Shown one piece after another: positions 27,807 to 36,791 of a stretch of DNA of 64,000 nucleotides. Numbering within the stretch: position 1 is the stretch's first letter; the number at the start of each line of letters is the position of its first letter. The notes under the pieces are model-generated. The model searched no databases and was not told the origin of the DNA. It worked only from the letters and a program-made list of their open reading frames with translations. Source of the stretch: Actinomycetota bacterium (lineage in GTDB: Bacteria; Actinomycetota; Actinomycetes; S36-B12; UBA10799); NCBI GenBank assembly GCA_020637055.1, contig JACJWR010000002.1, positions 682,001-746,000 on the forward strand, given 5' to 3'. A program made the translations under genes and the position numbers.

Positions 27807-30350
27807 TCAGGACTCTTCCCCGCCTTGGATGGCCGCCACGACCTCCGCCAGGGAATCCGGGGTGACGAGCACTTCCCGCGCCTTGCTCCCTTCGGAGGGA
27901 CCGACGATTCCCCGGCTTTCCATCAGGTCCATCAACCTGCCCGCCTTGGCGAATCCGACACGCAACTTGCGCTGCAGCATCGACGTCGAGCCGAACTGGG
28001 TGGTGACCACCAACTCGATTGCACTGACGAGGAGGTCGAGGTCGTCGCCGATGTCGCTGTCGACAGCCGGCTTGTTCGACTCCGGAACGGCAACATCTTC
28101 CCGATACTGCGGCGCCAACTGGGCCTTGCAGTAGTCGACGACGGCGACGATCTCATGGGCGGGGACAAACGCCCCCTGGATCCTGATCGGTTTGCTGGCT
28201 CCCATGGGAAGGAAAAGTCCGTCGCCTTGACCCACCAACTTGTCCGCACCGGGCTGGTCGAGGATCACCCGACTGTCGGTGACGCTGGAGGTGGCGAACG
28301 CCAGCCGGCTGGGGACGTTGGCCTTGATCAGTCCTGTGACCACGTCCACGCTCGGACGCTGGGTGGCAAGCACGAGGTGGATCCCGGCGGCGCGGGCTAA
28401 CTGGGTGATGCGCACGATGGCGTCTTCGACATCCCTGGGCGCCACCATCATCAGGTCGGCCAACTCGTCGACGATGACTACGAGGTAAGGGTAAGGCTCA
28501 AGTACACGTTCACTCCCTGGCGGCGGGGAGATCGTCCGGTTGCGGACGGCCTTGTTGAATTCGTCGATGTGTCGGAACCCGAACGCCGCGAGATCGTCGT
28601 ACCTGGTGTCCATCTCCTTGACGACCCACTGCAGCGCGTCGGCGGCTCGTTTGGGGTTGGTGATGATGGGCGTGATCAGGTGCGGGACGCCCTCGTAGGC
28701 CGTCAACTCGACCCGCTTCGGGTCGACCAGGATCATGCGCACTTGTTCGGGTGTGGCCCGCATCAGCAGACTGGTGATCAGCGCGTTGATGCAGCTCGAC
28801 TTGCCGGCCCCGGTGGCACCGGCCACGAGCACATGGGGCATCTTGGCCAGGTTGGCGCAGACGTAGCCGCCTTCGACGTCCTTGCCGAGGCCGACCACCA
28901 TCGGGTGCTGATCGTTGGTGGCCGCCCGACTGTCAAGTACGTCGGCGAGCGACACGATCTCCCGGTCGCTGTTGGGGATCTCGATGCCGATCGCGGACTT
29001 GCCGGGAATCGGGGAGAGAATCCGCACATCGGCGCTGGCGACGGCGTAGGCGATGTTCTTGCTCAACGCGGTGACCCGTTCCACCTTCACCGCGGGCCCT
29101 AGTTCGACCTCGTACCTGGTGACCGTGGGGCCGCGGGTGAAACCCGTGACGCGCGCATCGATCTCGAACTGATCGAGTACTTCGGTGAGCGAGTCGACGA
29201 CCCTCTCGTTGGCTCTGGTCGCGGCCTTGGGCTTGGGACCCGGTTGCAGCAACTCTGCTTCGGGGAGCCGGTACACCACGTCACCGGAGAGGGGCAGTTG
29301 GGTTCCTGCCGCCACGGCTGGTTCACGGCGCGGCTCACGCTCGACGACACGAGGCTGCGCAGCCGTCTCATCCAGGCCAGCGGGAACGGATCGGTCGACC
29401 GGGGTCCTCGGGACGCCGGGCGGGGGCCCGGACCTGCCGACGGCCGGCGAGAACTCATCGGGATCGACCGCGGGCTCCGAGGCGTCGCCGGAATCCACGT
29501 GCAGCGGGGAGTCGAAGGGATGCGGACCATCCTCCGGATCAGGAGCAGGCGCGCGCCGCGGGTTGACCGTCCGACGCCGTTTGGTCACCGAGTTCGCGCC
29601 GCGAAGCCGCGCCACCACCGTCGCGATGACCGCCGCCACCGACCTGGCCGCATCCTTGGGCGGCGTCTGGGTCACCAGAAGTGCGCTGACGACGTAGAGA
29701 ACCACCATGAGCACTGTGGTGACGGCTGTTCCGACGGCAGCGACGAGCGGTGCGGTGACCAACCATCCGAGCCATCCGGCACCGGTTTGGATCTCTCGCC
29801 CGTCGGCTGGCTGCGGCGCCCCCGCGGCGCAGTGCCAGGTGCCCAGCACGGCGACGAAGCCGAGTGCCCAGCCGAGCATCTCGCGCCGCGGCATTGGCTG
29901 CTGGGGCGGTCGCCAGAGGTGGATCGCTAGGGCGATGAGCACCACCGGCACACCCACGGCCAACAGTCCGAAGGCCCCTCCGACCACCGAGTCCACCAGC
30001 GAACTCACCGGCCCACCGAGGCCGAACCAACCGGCCAGGACGATGAGCACGGCTGCGAGCAGCGCCGTCAGGGCCGCACCGTCGTGGTTGCGCCCAGCCG
30101 GGGCCTGATAGCGGCCGATCCGACGCACGGTGGTGCCGACGGCCGCGGCAGAGGAACGCCAGCCGACCCCGATACCTCGGGCGAGGGTGGACAGCACGGA
30201 CGGGCCGGATTCGGAGTGCACCGACGTGGCTCGCCGACCCGATCCAGCCCCCTTGGCGGAGCCACTCGTGCCCTTCTTCGACGGTCGATCAGGGGCACCG
30301 CTGGGGTTTCGCCGTCGCGTCGCGATGGACGTGGGCGTCTTGGATGCCAT
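27807..30350 (-). CDS. ftsK: DNA translocase FtsK/SpoIIIE
   Basis: 847 residues. Septal DNA pump that clears and aligns chromosomes at division. A basic N-terminal tail, four membrane segments at about 80-220, a Pro/Arg-rich linker, then the motor with Walker A GATGAGKSS near 511 and LVVIVDELADLMM. The C-terminal gamma winged helix (TSMLQRKLRVGFAKAGRLMD) recognises polar sequences. The ATG at 30350 is fixed by the leaderless -10 TAGGCT seven bases upstream; the frame runs to 30395. Confidence 0.96.
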   Translation of the reverse strand: MASKTPTSIATRRRNPSGAPDRPSKKGTSGSAKGAGSGRRATSVHSESGPSVLSTLARGIGVGWRSSAAAVGTTVRRIGRYQAPAGRNHDGAALTALLAAVLIVLAGWFGLGGPVSSLVDSVVGGAFGLLAVGVPVVLIALAIHLWRPPQQPMPRREMLGWALGFVAVLGTWHCAAGAPQPADGREIQTGAGWLGWLVTAPLVAAVGTAVTTVLMVVLYVVSALLVTQTPPKDAARSVAAVIATVVARLRGANSVTKRRRTVNPRRAPAPDPEDGPHPFDSPLHVDSGDASEPAVDPDEFSPAVGRSGPPPGVPRTPVDRSVPAGLDETAAQPRVVEREPRREPAVAAGTQLPLSGDVVYRLPEAELLQPGPKPKAATRANERVVDSLTEVLDQFEIDARVTGFTRGPTVTRYEVELGPAVKVERVTALSKNIAYAVASADVRILSPIPGKSAIGIEIPNSDREIVSLADVLDSRAATNDQHPMVVGLGKDVEGGYVCANLAKMPHVLVAGATGAGKSSCINALITSLLMRATPEQVRMILVDPKRVELTAYEGVPHLITPIITNPKRAADALQWVVKEMDTRYDDLAAFGFRHIDEFNKAVRNRTISPPPGSERVLEPYPYLVVIVDELADLMMVAPRDVEDAIVRITQLARAAGIHLVLATQRPSVDVVTGLIKANVPSRLAFATSSVTDSRVILDQPGADKLVGQGDGLFLPMGASKPIRIQGAFVPAHEIVAVVDYCKAQLAPQYREDVAVPESNKPAVDSDIGDDLDLLVSAIELVVTTQFGSTSMLQRKLRVGFAKAGRLMDLMESRGIVGPSEGSKAREVLVTPDSLAEVVAAIQGGEES

Positions 30351-30357
30351 GGGCGTG

Positions 30358-30363
30358 AGCCTA
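30358..30363 (-). promoter_or_regulatory. -10 TAGGCT, leaderless promoter of ftsK
   Basis: Ends seven bases before the ATG at 30350 and decides that start. Confidence 0.5.
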
Positions 30364-30432
30364 TCCGCTGGGTCAATGTGCCCGGCGCCGAACACGCGGA
30401 GGCCGGTTCAGCTGGGCCTCCACCGCTCGGGG

Positions 30433-32127
30433 CTACTCCTCGACCACGACCGGGATGATCATGGGGCGGCGCCGGTGTTGGTTGCTCACCCATCGCCCGA
30501 CGGTGCGCCGAGTGATCTGGGCCAACTGGTGCCGGTCGGCCACACCCTCGGACATCGCCCGAGTGAGCGCCTCGCGCAGGGTCACAGAGATCTCGGCGAA
30601 CACGTCGGCGTCCTCACTGAAGCCGCGCGCATGGAACTCCGGCCCGACCGCGACCACGCCAGACGCCGCGTCCACCACCACGAAGACCGAGATGAAGCCC
30701 TCCTCGCCCAGAATTCGCCGGTCGGTGAGGGCAGCTTCGGTGATGTCGCCGACCGAGGCGCCATCGACATACACGTATCCGCACGGAACCACCCCGGCCA
30801 CCCGCACCACACCGTCGACCAGATCGACGACGGTCCCGTCGTCCACCACCGCGATGCGTTCGGCCGGCACCCCCGACAACTCGGCGATACCGGCATTCGC
30901 ACGAAGGTGCCGGGGTTCGCCGTGTACCGGCATGACGTTGCTCGGCTTGACGATGTTGTAGACGTAGAGCAACTCCCCTGCCGCGGCGTGGCCGGAGACA
31001 TGCACGAAGGCGTTGCCCTGATGCACGACGCGGGCTCCGAGCCGGGTGAGGCCGTTGATCACTCGATTCACGGCATTCTCGTTGCCCGGAATCATCGACG
31101 ACGCCAACACCACGGTGTCGCCGTCGCCCACCGAGATGCGGTGGTCGCGGTGGGCGATCCTGCTCAACACCGCCATCGGCTCGCCCTGCGAACCGGTGCA
31201 CACGAGCACCACCTCGTTGTCGGGCAGTTCGTCGATCCGGTCGGCCGCCACCAAGGTGTTCCCCGGGATCGACAGGTAGCCGAGATCACGGGCGACATTC
31301 ATGTTGCGGACCATCGAGCGCCCGACGAAGGCAACCTTGCGACCCCGTGAGGCCGCCGCCCGGATCACCTGTTGCACCCGGTGGATGTGGGAGGCGAACG
31401 AGGCCACGATGATGCGACCGGAGGTTTCGTCGAAGACGTGCTCGAGCACCTCCTGGATGTCGGCCTCCGCCGGTACGAAACCCGGCACTTCGGCGTTGGT
31501 CGAGTCGATCATGAGCAGATCGACCCCGTCATCGCCGAGCCTCGCAAGGGCATTCAGATCGGTGATCCTGCCATCGAGCGGGAGTTGATCCATCTTGAAG
31601 TCGCCGGTGTGCACGACGGTTCCCGCACCGGTCGTGATGGCGACCGCCAGGGCATCCGGGATCGAATGGTTGACCGCGAGGAACTGCAGGCCGAACGGCC
31701 CGAGCTGTTCCGATTGCCCCTCCCTCACCTCGAAGGTGTAGGGCTTGATCTTGAACTCGCGGAGTTTGGCCTCCACCAGCGCCAGTGTCAGCCGGGATCC
31801 CAGCAGCGGGATGTCCGGCCGCATCCGGAGCAGATAGGGGACTCCACCGATGTGGTCCTCGTGGCCGTGTGTGAGCACTACGGCCTCAACGTCATCGAGC
31901 CGGTCGGCCAGGTAGGAGAAATCGGGCAGGATCAGGTCGACTCCGGGCTGATCCTCCTCCGGGAACAGCACACCGCAGTCGAGAATCAGCAGGCGTCCGT
32001 CGTACTCGAACACCGCCATGTTGCGACCGATCTCACCCAGTCCGCCCAGCGGCACGATGCGCAGCGCGTCCGCCGCCAAGGCCTCCGGCGGTCCGAGTCC
32101 GGGGTGGGTGTGCGCCGCTCCACTCAT
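30433..32127 (-). CDS. rnj: Ribonuclease J
   Basis: 564 residues. Metallo-beta-lactamase-fold nuclease with 5'-3' exo- and endonuclease activity in mRNA decay and rRNA maturation. The metal-binding motif LTHGHEDHIGG is near residue 87-92; GDFKMDQ, SFASHIHRVQQ and the beta-CASP block HVSGHAAAGEL are present, and a C-terminal domain ends the protein (RRTVGRWVSNQHRRRPMI). Starts three bases after the dapA stop, so it is cotranscribed with dapA; this dapA-rnj pair is conserved in actinobacteria. Confidence 0.96.
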   Translation of the reverse strand: MSGAAHTHPGLGPPEALAADALRIVPLGGLGEIGRNMAVFEYDGRLLILDCGVLFPEEDQPGVDLILPDFSYLADRLDDVEAVVLTHGHEDHIGGVPYLLRMRPDIPLLGSRLTLALVEAKLREFKIKPYTFEVREGQSEQLGPFGLQFLAVNHSIPDALAVAITTGAGTVVHTGDFKMDQLPLDGRITDLNALARLGDDGVDLLMIDSTNAEVPGFVPAEADIQEVLEHVFDETSGRIIVASFASHIHRVQQVIRAAASRGRKVAFVGRSMVRNMNVARDLGYLSIPGNTLVAADRIDELPDNEVVLVCTGSQGEPMAVLSRIAHRDHRISVGDGDTVVLASSMIPGNENAVNRVINGLTRLGARVVHQGNAFVHVSGHAAAGELLYVYNIVKPSNVMPVHGEPRHLRANAGIAELSGVPAERIAVVDDGTVVDLVDGVVRVAGVVPCGYVYVDGASVGDITEAALTDRRILGEEGFISVFVVVDAASGVVAVGPEFHARGFSEDADVFAEISVTLREALTRAMSEGVADRHQLAQITRRTVGRWVSNQHRRRPMIIPVVVEE

Positions 32128-32130
32128 CGG

Positions 32131-33021
32131 CTATCCACCGAGCACCAGGTCCACCGAAGCGAGGTCAGCCACCAACGTCGCCACCTGGGCGTCCGTGGCC
32201 GGCAACAGCGGCATCCTCGGCGGTCCACTCGGCAATCCCTGTAGCGCCAGGGCAGCCTTCGTCAGTGCCACCGCAGGTGCCCGGAACAATCCGACGGAGA
32301 CCGGCTCGGTGTCGGCGAAGATCGCCGCTGCATCGGCGACATCGCCGGCGACGAAGGCCTCCCGCATGGCCTTCAACCGATCCGCGATGAGGTGGCCGGT
32401 CACCGAGACGAAGCCGGTCCCGCCAATCGCCAGGAAGGGCAGATTCAGCCCGTCGTCGCCGGAGTACCACAACAGGTCGGTGGCTCGCAGCACCGCCGTG
32501 GCGGCCCCGAGATCGCCCTTGGCGTCCTTCACGGCGACGATGCGCTCGTGCTCGGCGGCTCGCAGCAGCGTGTCCACCTCGATCGGAATTCCGGAGCGAC
32601 CCGGGATGTCGTAGAGCATGACGGGAAGTTCCGTGGCGTCCGCCACCGCGCGAAAGTGCGCCAGTACACCGTCCTGCGAGGGCTTCGAGTAGTAGGGCGT
32701 CACTACCAACAAGGCGTCGGCCCCCGCCGCCGCAGCCTGTACGGCGAGTTCGACTGAATGCGCTGTGTTGTTGGTCCCCACGCCAGCGATCAAGGGCACC
32801 GCGGGCCCCACTGCGGCCCGAACAGCACGGAGGAGGGCAGCCTTCTCGGCATCCGTGGTCGTGGGCGACTCTCCGGTGGTGCCGTTGAGCACCAGACCGT
32901 CGTTGCCCAGTCGGAGCAGGTAGTCGGCAAGAGTTGCGGCGCCGTCGAGATCCACGGCGAAATCCGCCGTCATTGGCGTCACCATCGCGGTGAGGACGTT
33001 GCCGAGGGATTCAGAAGCCAT
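32131..33021 (-). CDS. dapA: 4-hydroxy-tetrahydrodipicolinate synthase
   Basis: 296 residues. Condenses pyruvate with aspartate semialdehyde at the head of the diaminopimelate branch. The barrel shows GTTGESPTT, the Tyr block LYDIPGRSG and the Schiff-base Lys in VAVKDAKGD. A leaderless -10 TAGCCT ends seven bases before the ATG. It leads dapA-rnj. thyX, 31 bases upstream, may read through into it. Confidence 0.96.
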   Translation of the reverse strand: MASESLGNVLTAMVTPMTADFAVDLDGAATLADYLLRLGNDGLVLNGTTGESPTTTDAEKAALLRAVRAAVGPAVPLIAGVGTNNTAHSVELAVQAAAAGADALLVVTPYYSKPSQDGVLAHFRAVADATELPVMLYDIPGRSGIPIEVDTLLRAAEHERIVAVKDAKGDLGAATAVLRATDLLWYSGDDGLNLPFLAIGGTGFVSVTGHLIADRLKAMREAFVAGDVADAAAIFADTEPVSVGLFRAPAVALTKAALALQGLPSGPPRMPLLPATDAQVATLVADLASVDLVLGG

Positions 33022-33028
33022 GACGATC

Positions 33029-33034
33029 AGGCTA
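33029..33034 (-). promoter_or_regulatory. -10 TAGCCT, leaderless promoter of dapA
   Basis: Ends seven bases before the ATG at 33021, within the 31-base gap after thyX. Confidence 0.5.
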
Positions 33035-33052
33035 CCTGGGTCGCTTCAGCGG

Positions 33053-33769
33053 TCACGGAGCGACGCGACCGTGGGCCTCGAACGCCTGGAAGGTCAACGG
33101 CATCAGCGTCGCCCACTCGGATTCCATGGCCTCGGCGACCATTTCGATCTCGCGCTGCGGGAAGGAGGGGTTCCGGGCGTGGTCCCGCTTGGTCCGCAGC
33201 GAGAGGAAGTTCATCAGCGCCCGGGCATTCATGGTGACGTACATGGACGAGTAGGTCGTGACCGGCAGCACCACCCGGGCGACCTCCCGGGCGACACCGG
33301 CCGCGAGCATCTGTTGATAGGCCTCATACGCCGACGTGCACGACTCCCGGACCAGCCGATCGACCAGCTGATACTGCTCGGTGGTACCGGGCACGAAGTC
33401 ATACGCCCCCGGCTTGCCCTCCTGCACGAGCCGTCGCTCCGGACCCGGCACATAGAAGACCGGCCGCAGTTCGCGGTACCGACCTGACTCCTCGTTGTAG
33501 GACGCGATGCGGTGCCTCATGAACTCACGGAAGACGAAGATCGGCGCGCTGACGAAGTAGGTGAGCGAGTTGTGTTCGAAGGGCGAGCCGTGACGATCCC
33601 GCATGAGGTAGTTGATCAGGCCTGCGGCCCCACTTGCGTCGGCTTCGACGTCTGCCAGCGACGCTTCGCCCTTGGTCGAGACTCGGGCGGCGAACACCAC
33701 ATCGGCATCGCTGGCCGAACTCTTCACCAACTCCACCGTCATGTCGCTGCGGAACTCGATGTCTGTCAT
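33053..33769 (-). CDS. thyX: Flavin-dependent thymidylate synthase
   Basis: 238 residues. Makes dTMP from dUMP using FAD, NADPH and methylene-THF. The ThyX signature RHR-X7-S is exact: RHRIASYNEES at 85-95, followed by GRYREL. The ATG at 33769 is fixed by the leaderless -10 TAGGCT seven bases upstream; the frame runs on to 34222 under the divergent GNAT gene. Together with class II reductase NrdJ it supplies DNA precursors; no thyA is seen here. Confidence 0.96.
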   Translation of the reverse strand: MTDIEFRSDMTVELVKSSASDADVVFAARVSTKGEASLADVEADASGAAGLINYLMRDRHGSPFEHNSLTYFVSAPIFVFREFMRHRIASYNEESGRYRELRPVFYVPGPERRLVQEGKPGAYDFVPGTTEQYQLVDRLVRESCTSAYEAYQQMLAAGVAREVARVVLPVTTYSSMYVTMNARALMNFLSLRTKRDHARNPSFPQREIEMVAEAMESEWATLMPLTFQAFEAHGRVAP

Positions 33770-33776
33770 GGCCGAC

Positions 33777-33782
33777 AGCCTA
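33777..33782 (-). promoter_or_regulatory. -10 TAGGCT, leaderless promoter of thyX
   Basis: Ends seven bases before the ATG at 33769. Confidence 0.5.
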
Positions 33783-33879
33783 GGGCCCCCACCGACGGCG
33801 GCCGGAACCAACGCACCGGGGTTCCGGCCCACGGTGCACCCCATGGCTGGGCGAACCTGCGGACAAGTGCCGGTCACCG

Positions 33880-33885
33880 TAGATT
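33880..33885 (+). promoter_or_regulatory. -10 TAGATT, leaderless promoter of GNAT gene
   Basis: Ends six bases before the ATG at 33892. Confidence 0.5.
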
Positions 33886-33891
33886 CGGAGC

Positions 33892-34449
33892 ATGGCCAAC
33901 GTCTTCGTTCGGGCCGCGACCTCCACCGACGCGGCCAGCCTCGCCGAACTGCAGCACGACGCTTGGCTGGCCCGTTATGCACTGGTGCTCCCCCCCGAGG
34001 TGCTCGCCGACGAACCGACTTCGACCGATGCGTGGCGCAGCGTGTGCGAGTCTGGCGACGCTCGGTCGGACACGCTGGTGCTGGTAGCAGTGAGCGACGA
34101 CACCATCGTCGGAGTGCTCGCCAGTGTGCCGGCCACCGACCCGGACCTCGCCGATGAAGGTTGGGTGGAAATCGCCGAACTCGCCGTCGCCGCCGATCAC
34201 GTCGGTGAGGGCCACGGCTCACGCTTGCTGGCAGCGTGGGCGGATCTGAGCCGCGACTCCGGCACGACCACTGGCGGCGTGATGTGGATCCACGCCGCCG
34301 ACGACGACCTTCGGGGCCTGCTCGGGGCCGCGGGGTTCGCCGCGGACGGCGCCCACCGCACCTTGGACCTGCGCGGCGACGGCACCGTCACCGTACGGAT
34401 GATTCGACTGGCCGCGCTGGTGGGCCCCACCGACACGGACACACCCTAG
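33892..34449 (+). CDS. GNAT-family N-acetyltransferase
   Basis: 185 residues, single GNAT domain. The acetyl-CoA loop is seen in VAADHVGEGHGSRLLAAWADL, preceded by the IAELAV strand, and the C-terminal LLGAAGFAADG block is typical. Substrate unknown. Predicted leaderless. Its stop shares the four bases CTAG with the stop of the convergent flavoprotein gene at 34446. Confidence 0.85.
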   Translation: MANVFVRAATSTDAASLAELQHDAWLARYALVLPPEVLADEPTSTDAWRSVCESGDARSDTLVLVAVSDDTIVGVLASVPATDPDLADEGWVEIAELAVAADHVGEGHGSRLLAAWADLSRDSGTTTGGVMWIHAADDDLRGLLGAAGFAADGAHRTLDLRGDGTVTVRMIRLAALVGPTDTDTP

Positions 34450-36077
34450 TCGAGCCCGAGCACCCCCGGGTTGAGGATGCCCTGCGGATCGAGGTGGTGC
34501 TTGACCGCGGCCAAGATGCCGACTCCTTCGGTGCCGATCTCGGCCGGGAGCCACGGGGCGTGATCCCGACCCACTCCGTGATGGTGCGTGATCGTGGCAC
34601 CGTGGTCGACGATGACCTCGGTGGCCGCGGCCTTCGCAAGCCGCCACTGTTCTCCCGGACGGGCATCCTGCACGGCCACCACCGTGAAGTAGAGCGAGGC
34701 ACCGGTCTCATAGACGTGCGAGAGGTGGGACATCACATACGCCCGCCCCGAAGTGGACAGGGTGTCGGCCAGGGCGGCGCTCACATTCGTGCGCAGATCC
34801 GCCACCCGGGACCAATGCGTCGCGGTCTCGAGCGTCTCCACCAGATAGCCGGCGTCGAGCAGATCGTCGCGGAGGAAGGGCCCGTCGAATCGATGCCTGA
34901 GCCAGGCATCGCCGACTGTCGGCCCGAGCGAAATCCCCCTATTGCGACGAAGGACCGAGAGCCCTTCGAGTCGACGAAGAACAACCGAGGCGCGTGATCC
35001 TTCCCAGCCGAGGATGGCCAGCGAGGGGTCGGTGGCCCTGCGTGCCCTCAGGTACCGATCGAGGATCTCGCCCCCTCGGCCGCCGGGTCCGGACATCGCC
35101 ATGGTGACAGCGGTTTCCTGCGGGTCGGACAGCCGCATCACGTCGGCGGCGACCCGTTGCTGGGCCAGTTGCCGAAATGCCTGCACGCCACTCTCATAGT
35201 CCGGGAACATCACGGCGGTGTACGAGCGGGCCGCCGGCACGGATCGGATCCGCAGGGTCACCTCGGTGATCACCCCGAATGCACCCTCCGAACCCACGAA
35301 GAGTGCCCTCAGGTCCGGTCCGGCCGCGCTCGCCGCGACTCGGCCGACACGGATGGTGCCCCTCGGCGTCACCACCTCGAGCGATTCGATCATGTCGTCA
35401 CTGCGGCCGTAGCCGGTCGAGGCCTGCCCCGCCGAGCGGGTCGCAGCGTAGCCGCCGATCGACGCGCGATGCCACGACTGCGGATAGTGCCCCAGCGTGA
35501 ATCCGCGAGGGGCAAGCAAGCGCTCGAGGTCGGGACCGGTCATCCCTGGTCCGACCCGCGCCAGGTGGGACTCGGCATCGACGTCGATCAGGTCGGCCAT
35601 GCGTGACATGTCCAGCGAGATGCTGGACTTGGGGACACCCTCGGTGCGCAATCCTCCCACCACCGAGGTACCACCGCCGAACGCCAGCACCGCAACGTCG
35701 TTGGTCTCGCACCAGGCGAGCACGGCGGCCACTTGCGCCGCCGTCCGCGGGAACACCACCGCGTCGGGTGCGGTGATTTCGTCGCGCCGGCGGGCCAGCA
35801 GATCGAGGTACGACAGCCCCCCGGCATGGCGTCGGCGGGAGGCGTCATCGACTTTGAGGGCACCGCTGCCCACGATCGCGGCGAGCGTTCCGACCGACTC
35901 AGCGGAGAGCCTGCCCGGAGGCACCCGAACGTCGTCCCAGGCGGGTTCATCGACCGGTGGTGTGGCCGCCCCGACGTGCTGGTCGAGGAAGTCACGCGCC
36001 CGCTGATCGAGACCTCCGCCACTCGGGGCCGCCCCCCATCGGGTGACATCGTGATCGAGGGCAAAGGAAGTGCTCAT
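34446..36077 (-). CDS. FAD-binding oxidase, alkyl-dihydroxyacetone-phosphate synthase-like
   Basis: 543 residues. VAO/PCMH-type flavoprotein. The FAD-binding part holds FGGGTSVVGG and SIGGYAATRSAGQASTGYG; the C-terminal cap holds THHHGVGRDHAPW and the ending LDPQGILNPGVL. In eukaryotic and myxobacterial AGPS this fold swaps an acyl for an alkyl chain on DHAP to make ether lipids; the HHH region matches that group. Gene order flavoprotein - TetR - glpD is the same as Rv2251-Rv2250c-Rv2249c in M. tuberculosis, which supports a link to glycerol-3-phosphate or DHAP chemistry. Substrate unproven. GGAAGGA lies upstream of the ATG. It is divergent from tetR. Confidence 0.8.
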   Translation of the reverse strand: MSTSFALDHDVTRWGAAPSGGGLDQRARDFLDQHVGAATPPVDEPAWDDVRVPPGRLSAESVGTLAAIVGSGALKVDDASRRRHAGGLSYLDLLARRRDEITAPDAVVFPRTAAQVAAVLAWCETNDVAVLAFGGGTSVVGGLRTEGVPKSSISLDMSRMADLIDVDAESHLARVGPGMTGPDLERLLAPRGFTLGHYPQSWHRASIGGYAATRSAGQASTGYGRSDDMIESLEVVTPRGTIRVGRVAASAAGPDLRALFVGSEGAFGVITEVTLRIRSVPAARSYTAVMFPDYESGVQAFRQLAQQRVAADVMRLSDPQETAVTMAMSGPGGRGGEILDRYLRARRATDPSLAILGWEGSRASVVLRRLEGLSVLRRNRGISLGPTVGDAWLRHRFDGPFLRDDLLDAGYLVETLETATHWSRVADLRTNVSAALADTLSTSGRAYVMSHLSHVYETGASLYFTVVAVQDARPGEQWRLAKAAATEVIVDHGATITHHHGVGRDHAPWLPAEIGTEGVGILAAVKHHLDPQGILNPGVLGLD

Positions 36078-36102
36078 GCTTCGCCGTCCTTCCGTCGCGT
36101 GC

Positions 36103-36116
36103 CCTGGCGAGCCAGG
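36103..36116. promoter_or_regulatory. Palindrome in the flavoprotein/tetR gap
   Basis: CCTGGC-GA-GCCAGG, a perfect inverted repeat between the two divergent starts. Candidate second operator or leader hairpin of the flavoprotein mRNA. Confidence 0.35.
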
Positions 36117-36124
36117 CCCACGAC

Positions 36125-36159
36125 TGTTACGCTGTTACACATGTCGTCGAACCGTAACA
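36125..36159. promoter_or_regulatory. Candidate TetR operator (TGTTAC repeats)
   Basis: TGTTAC occurs at 36125-36130 and 36133-36138 and inverted as GTAACA at 36154-36159, spanning the tetR start. The predicted leaderless -10 TACGCT (36128-36133, seven bases before the ATG at 36141) lies within the repeats, so occupancy would block tetR and probably the divergent flavoprotein gene. Confidence 0.5.
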
Positions 36160-36791
36160 CAGAATCGGTCGGTGTGTCGTCCGCCACCGAGCCGGCCTCG
36201 CCGGTCGAGACGTCCGACTCAGCGCCCTGCGCCGCGGTCCGGGCCGATCCGATCCTGGCGGCCGCCTATGACGTGCTGCTCGATGTCGGACCGGCCCGAG
36301 CGACGCTGACCGAGGTCGCCCGGCGTGCCGGGGTTTCGCGCATGACTGTCTATCGCCGATACGCACAACTGCGGACGCTGGTGAGCGAGGTCCTGACGTT
36401 CGAATTGGTCACCCTGCTCGACGTCGCCGCGGCGCAGGCCACCGGTAGCAACGACGCGGTACGCATCGCCGAAACGGTCTCCGGCGCCGCTGAGGCCATC
36501 GCCGGGCACCCCTTGATGCTGCGCTTGATAAGCCTGGACCCGGCGGCCCTGCTCCCGCAATTGGTCACCCGCAGGGGCTCCACCCAGCGCGCGGCGGAGG
36601 GGATGCTGGCCGCCATGCTGCGGGAGAGTTCGGACGGTTCGATCCGCACCCGTGATCCCGAACTCACGGCCCGCATCGTCGTCACGGCCGCCAGCGCCTT
36701 CGTCTACACCGAGTCGCTGGCGAGGTCGGAAGGCGACCGGGGCGAGCGTTGGGAAGAGTTCACCACGATGATCGGAGCGTACCTGTCATGA
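36141..36791 (+). CDS. TetR-family transcriptional regulator
   Basis: 216 residues. After a disordered N-terminus of about 35 residues comes the TetR DNA-binding domain (ILAAAYDVLLDVGPARATLTEVARRAGVSRMTVYRRYAQ). The C-terminal ligand domain is divergent. Predicted leaderless start within TGTTAC repeats, pointing to autoregulation. Its stop overlaps glpD (ATGA), so regulator and dehydrogenase are co-translated, and it is divergent from the AGPS-like gene. The ligand might be a lipid or glycerol-phosphate derivative, by context only. Confidence 0.9.
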   Translation: MSSNRNTESVGVSSATEPASPVETSDSAPCAAVRADPILAAAYDVLLDVGPARATLTEVARRAGVSRMTVYRRYAQLRTLVSEVLTFELVTLLDVAAAQATGSNDAVRIAETVSGAAEAIAGHPLMLRLISLDPAALLPQLVTRRGSTQRAAEGMLAAMLRESSDGSIRTRDPELTARIVVTAASAFVYTESLARSEGDRGERWEEFTTMIGAYLS

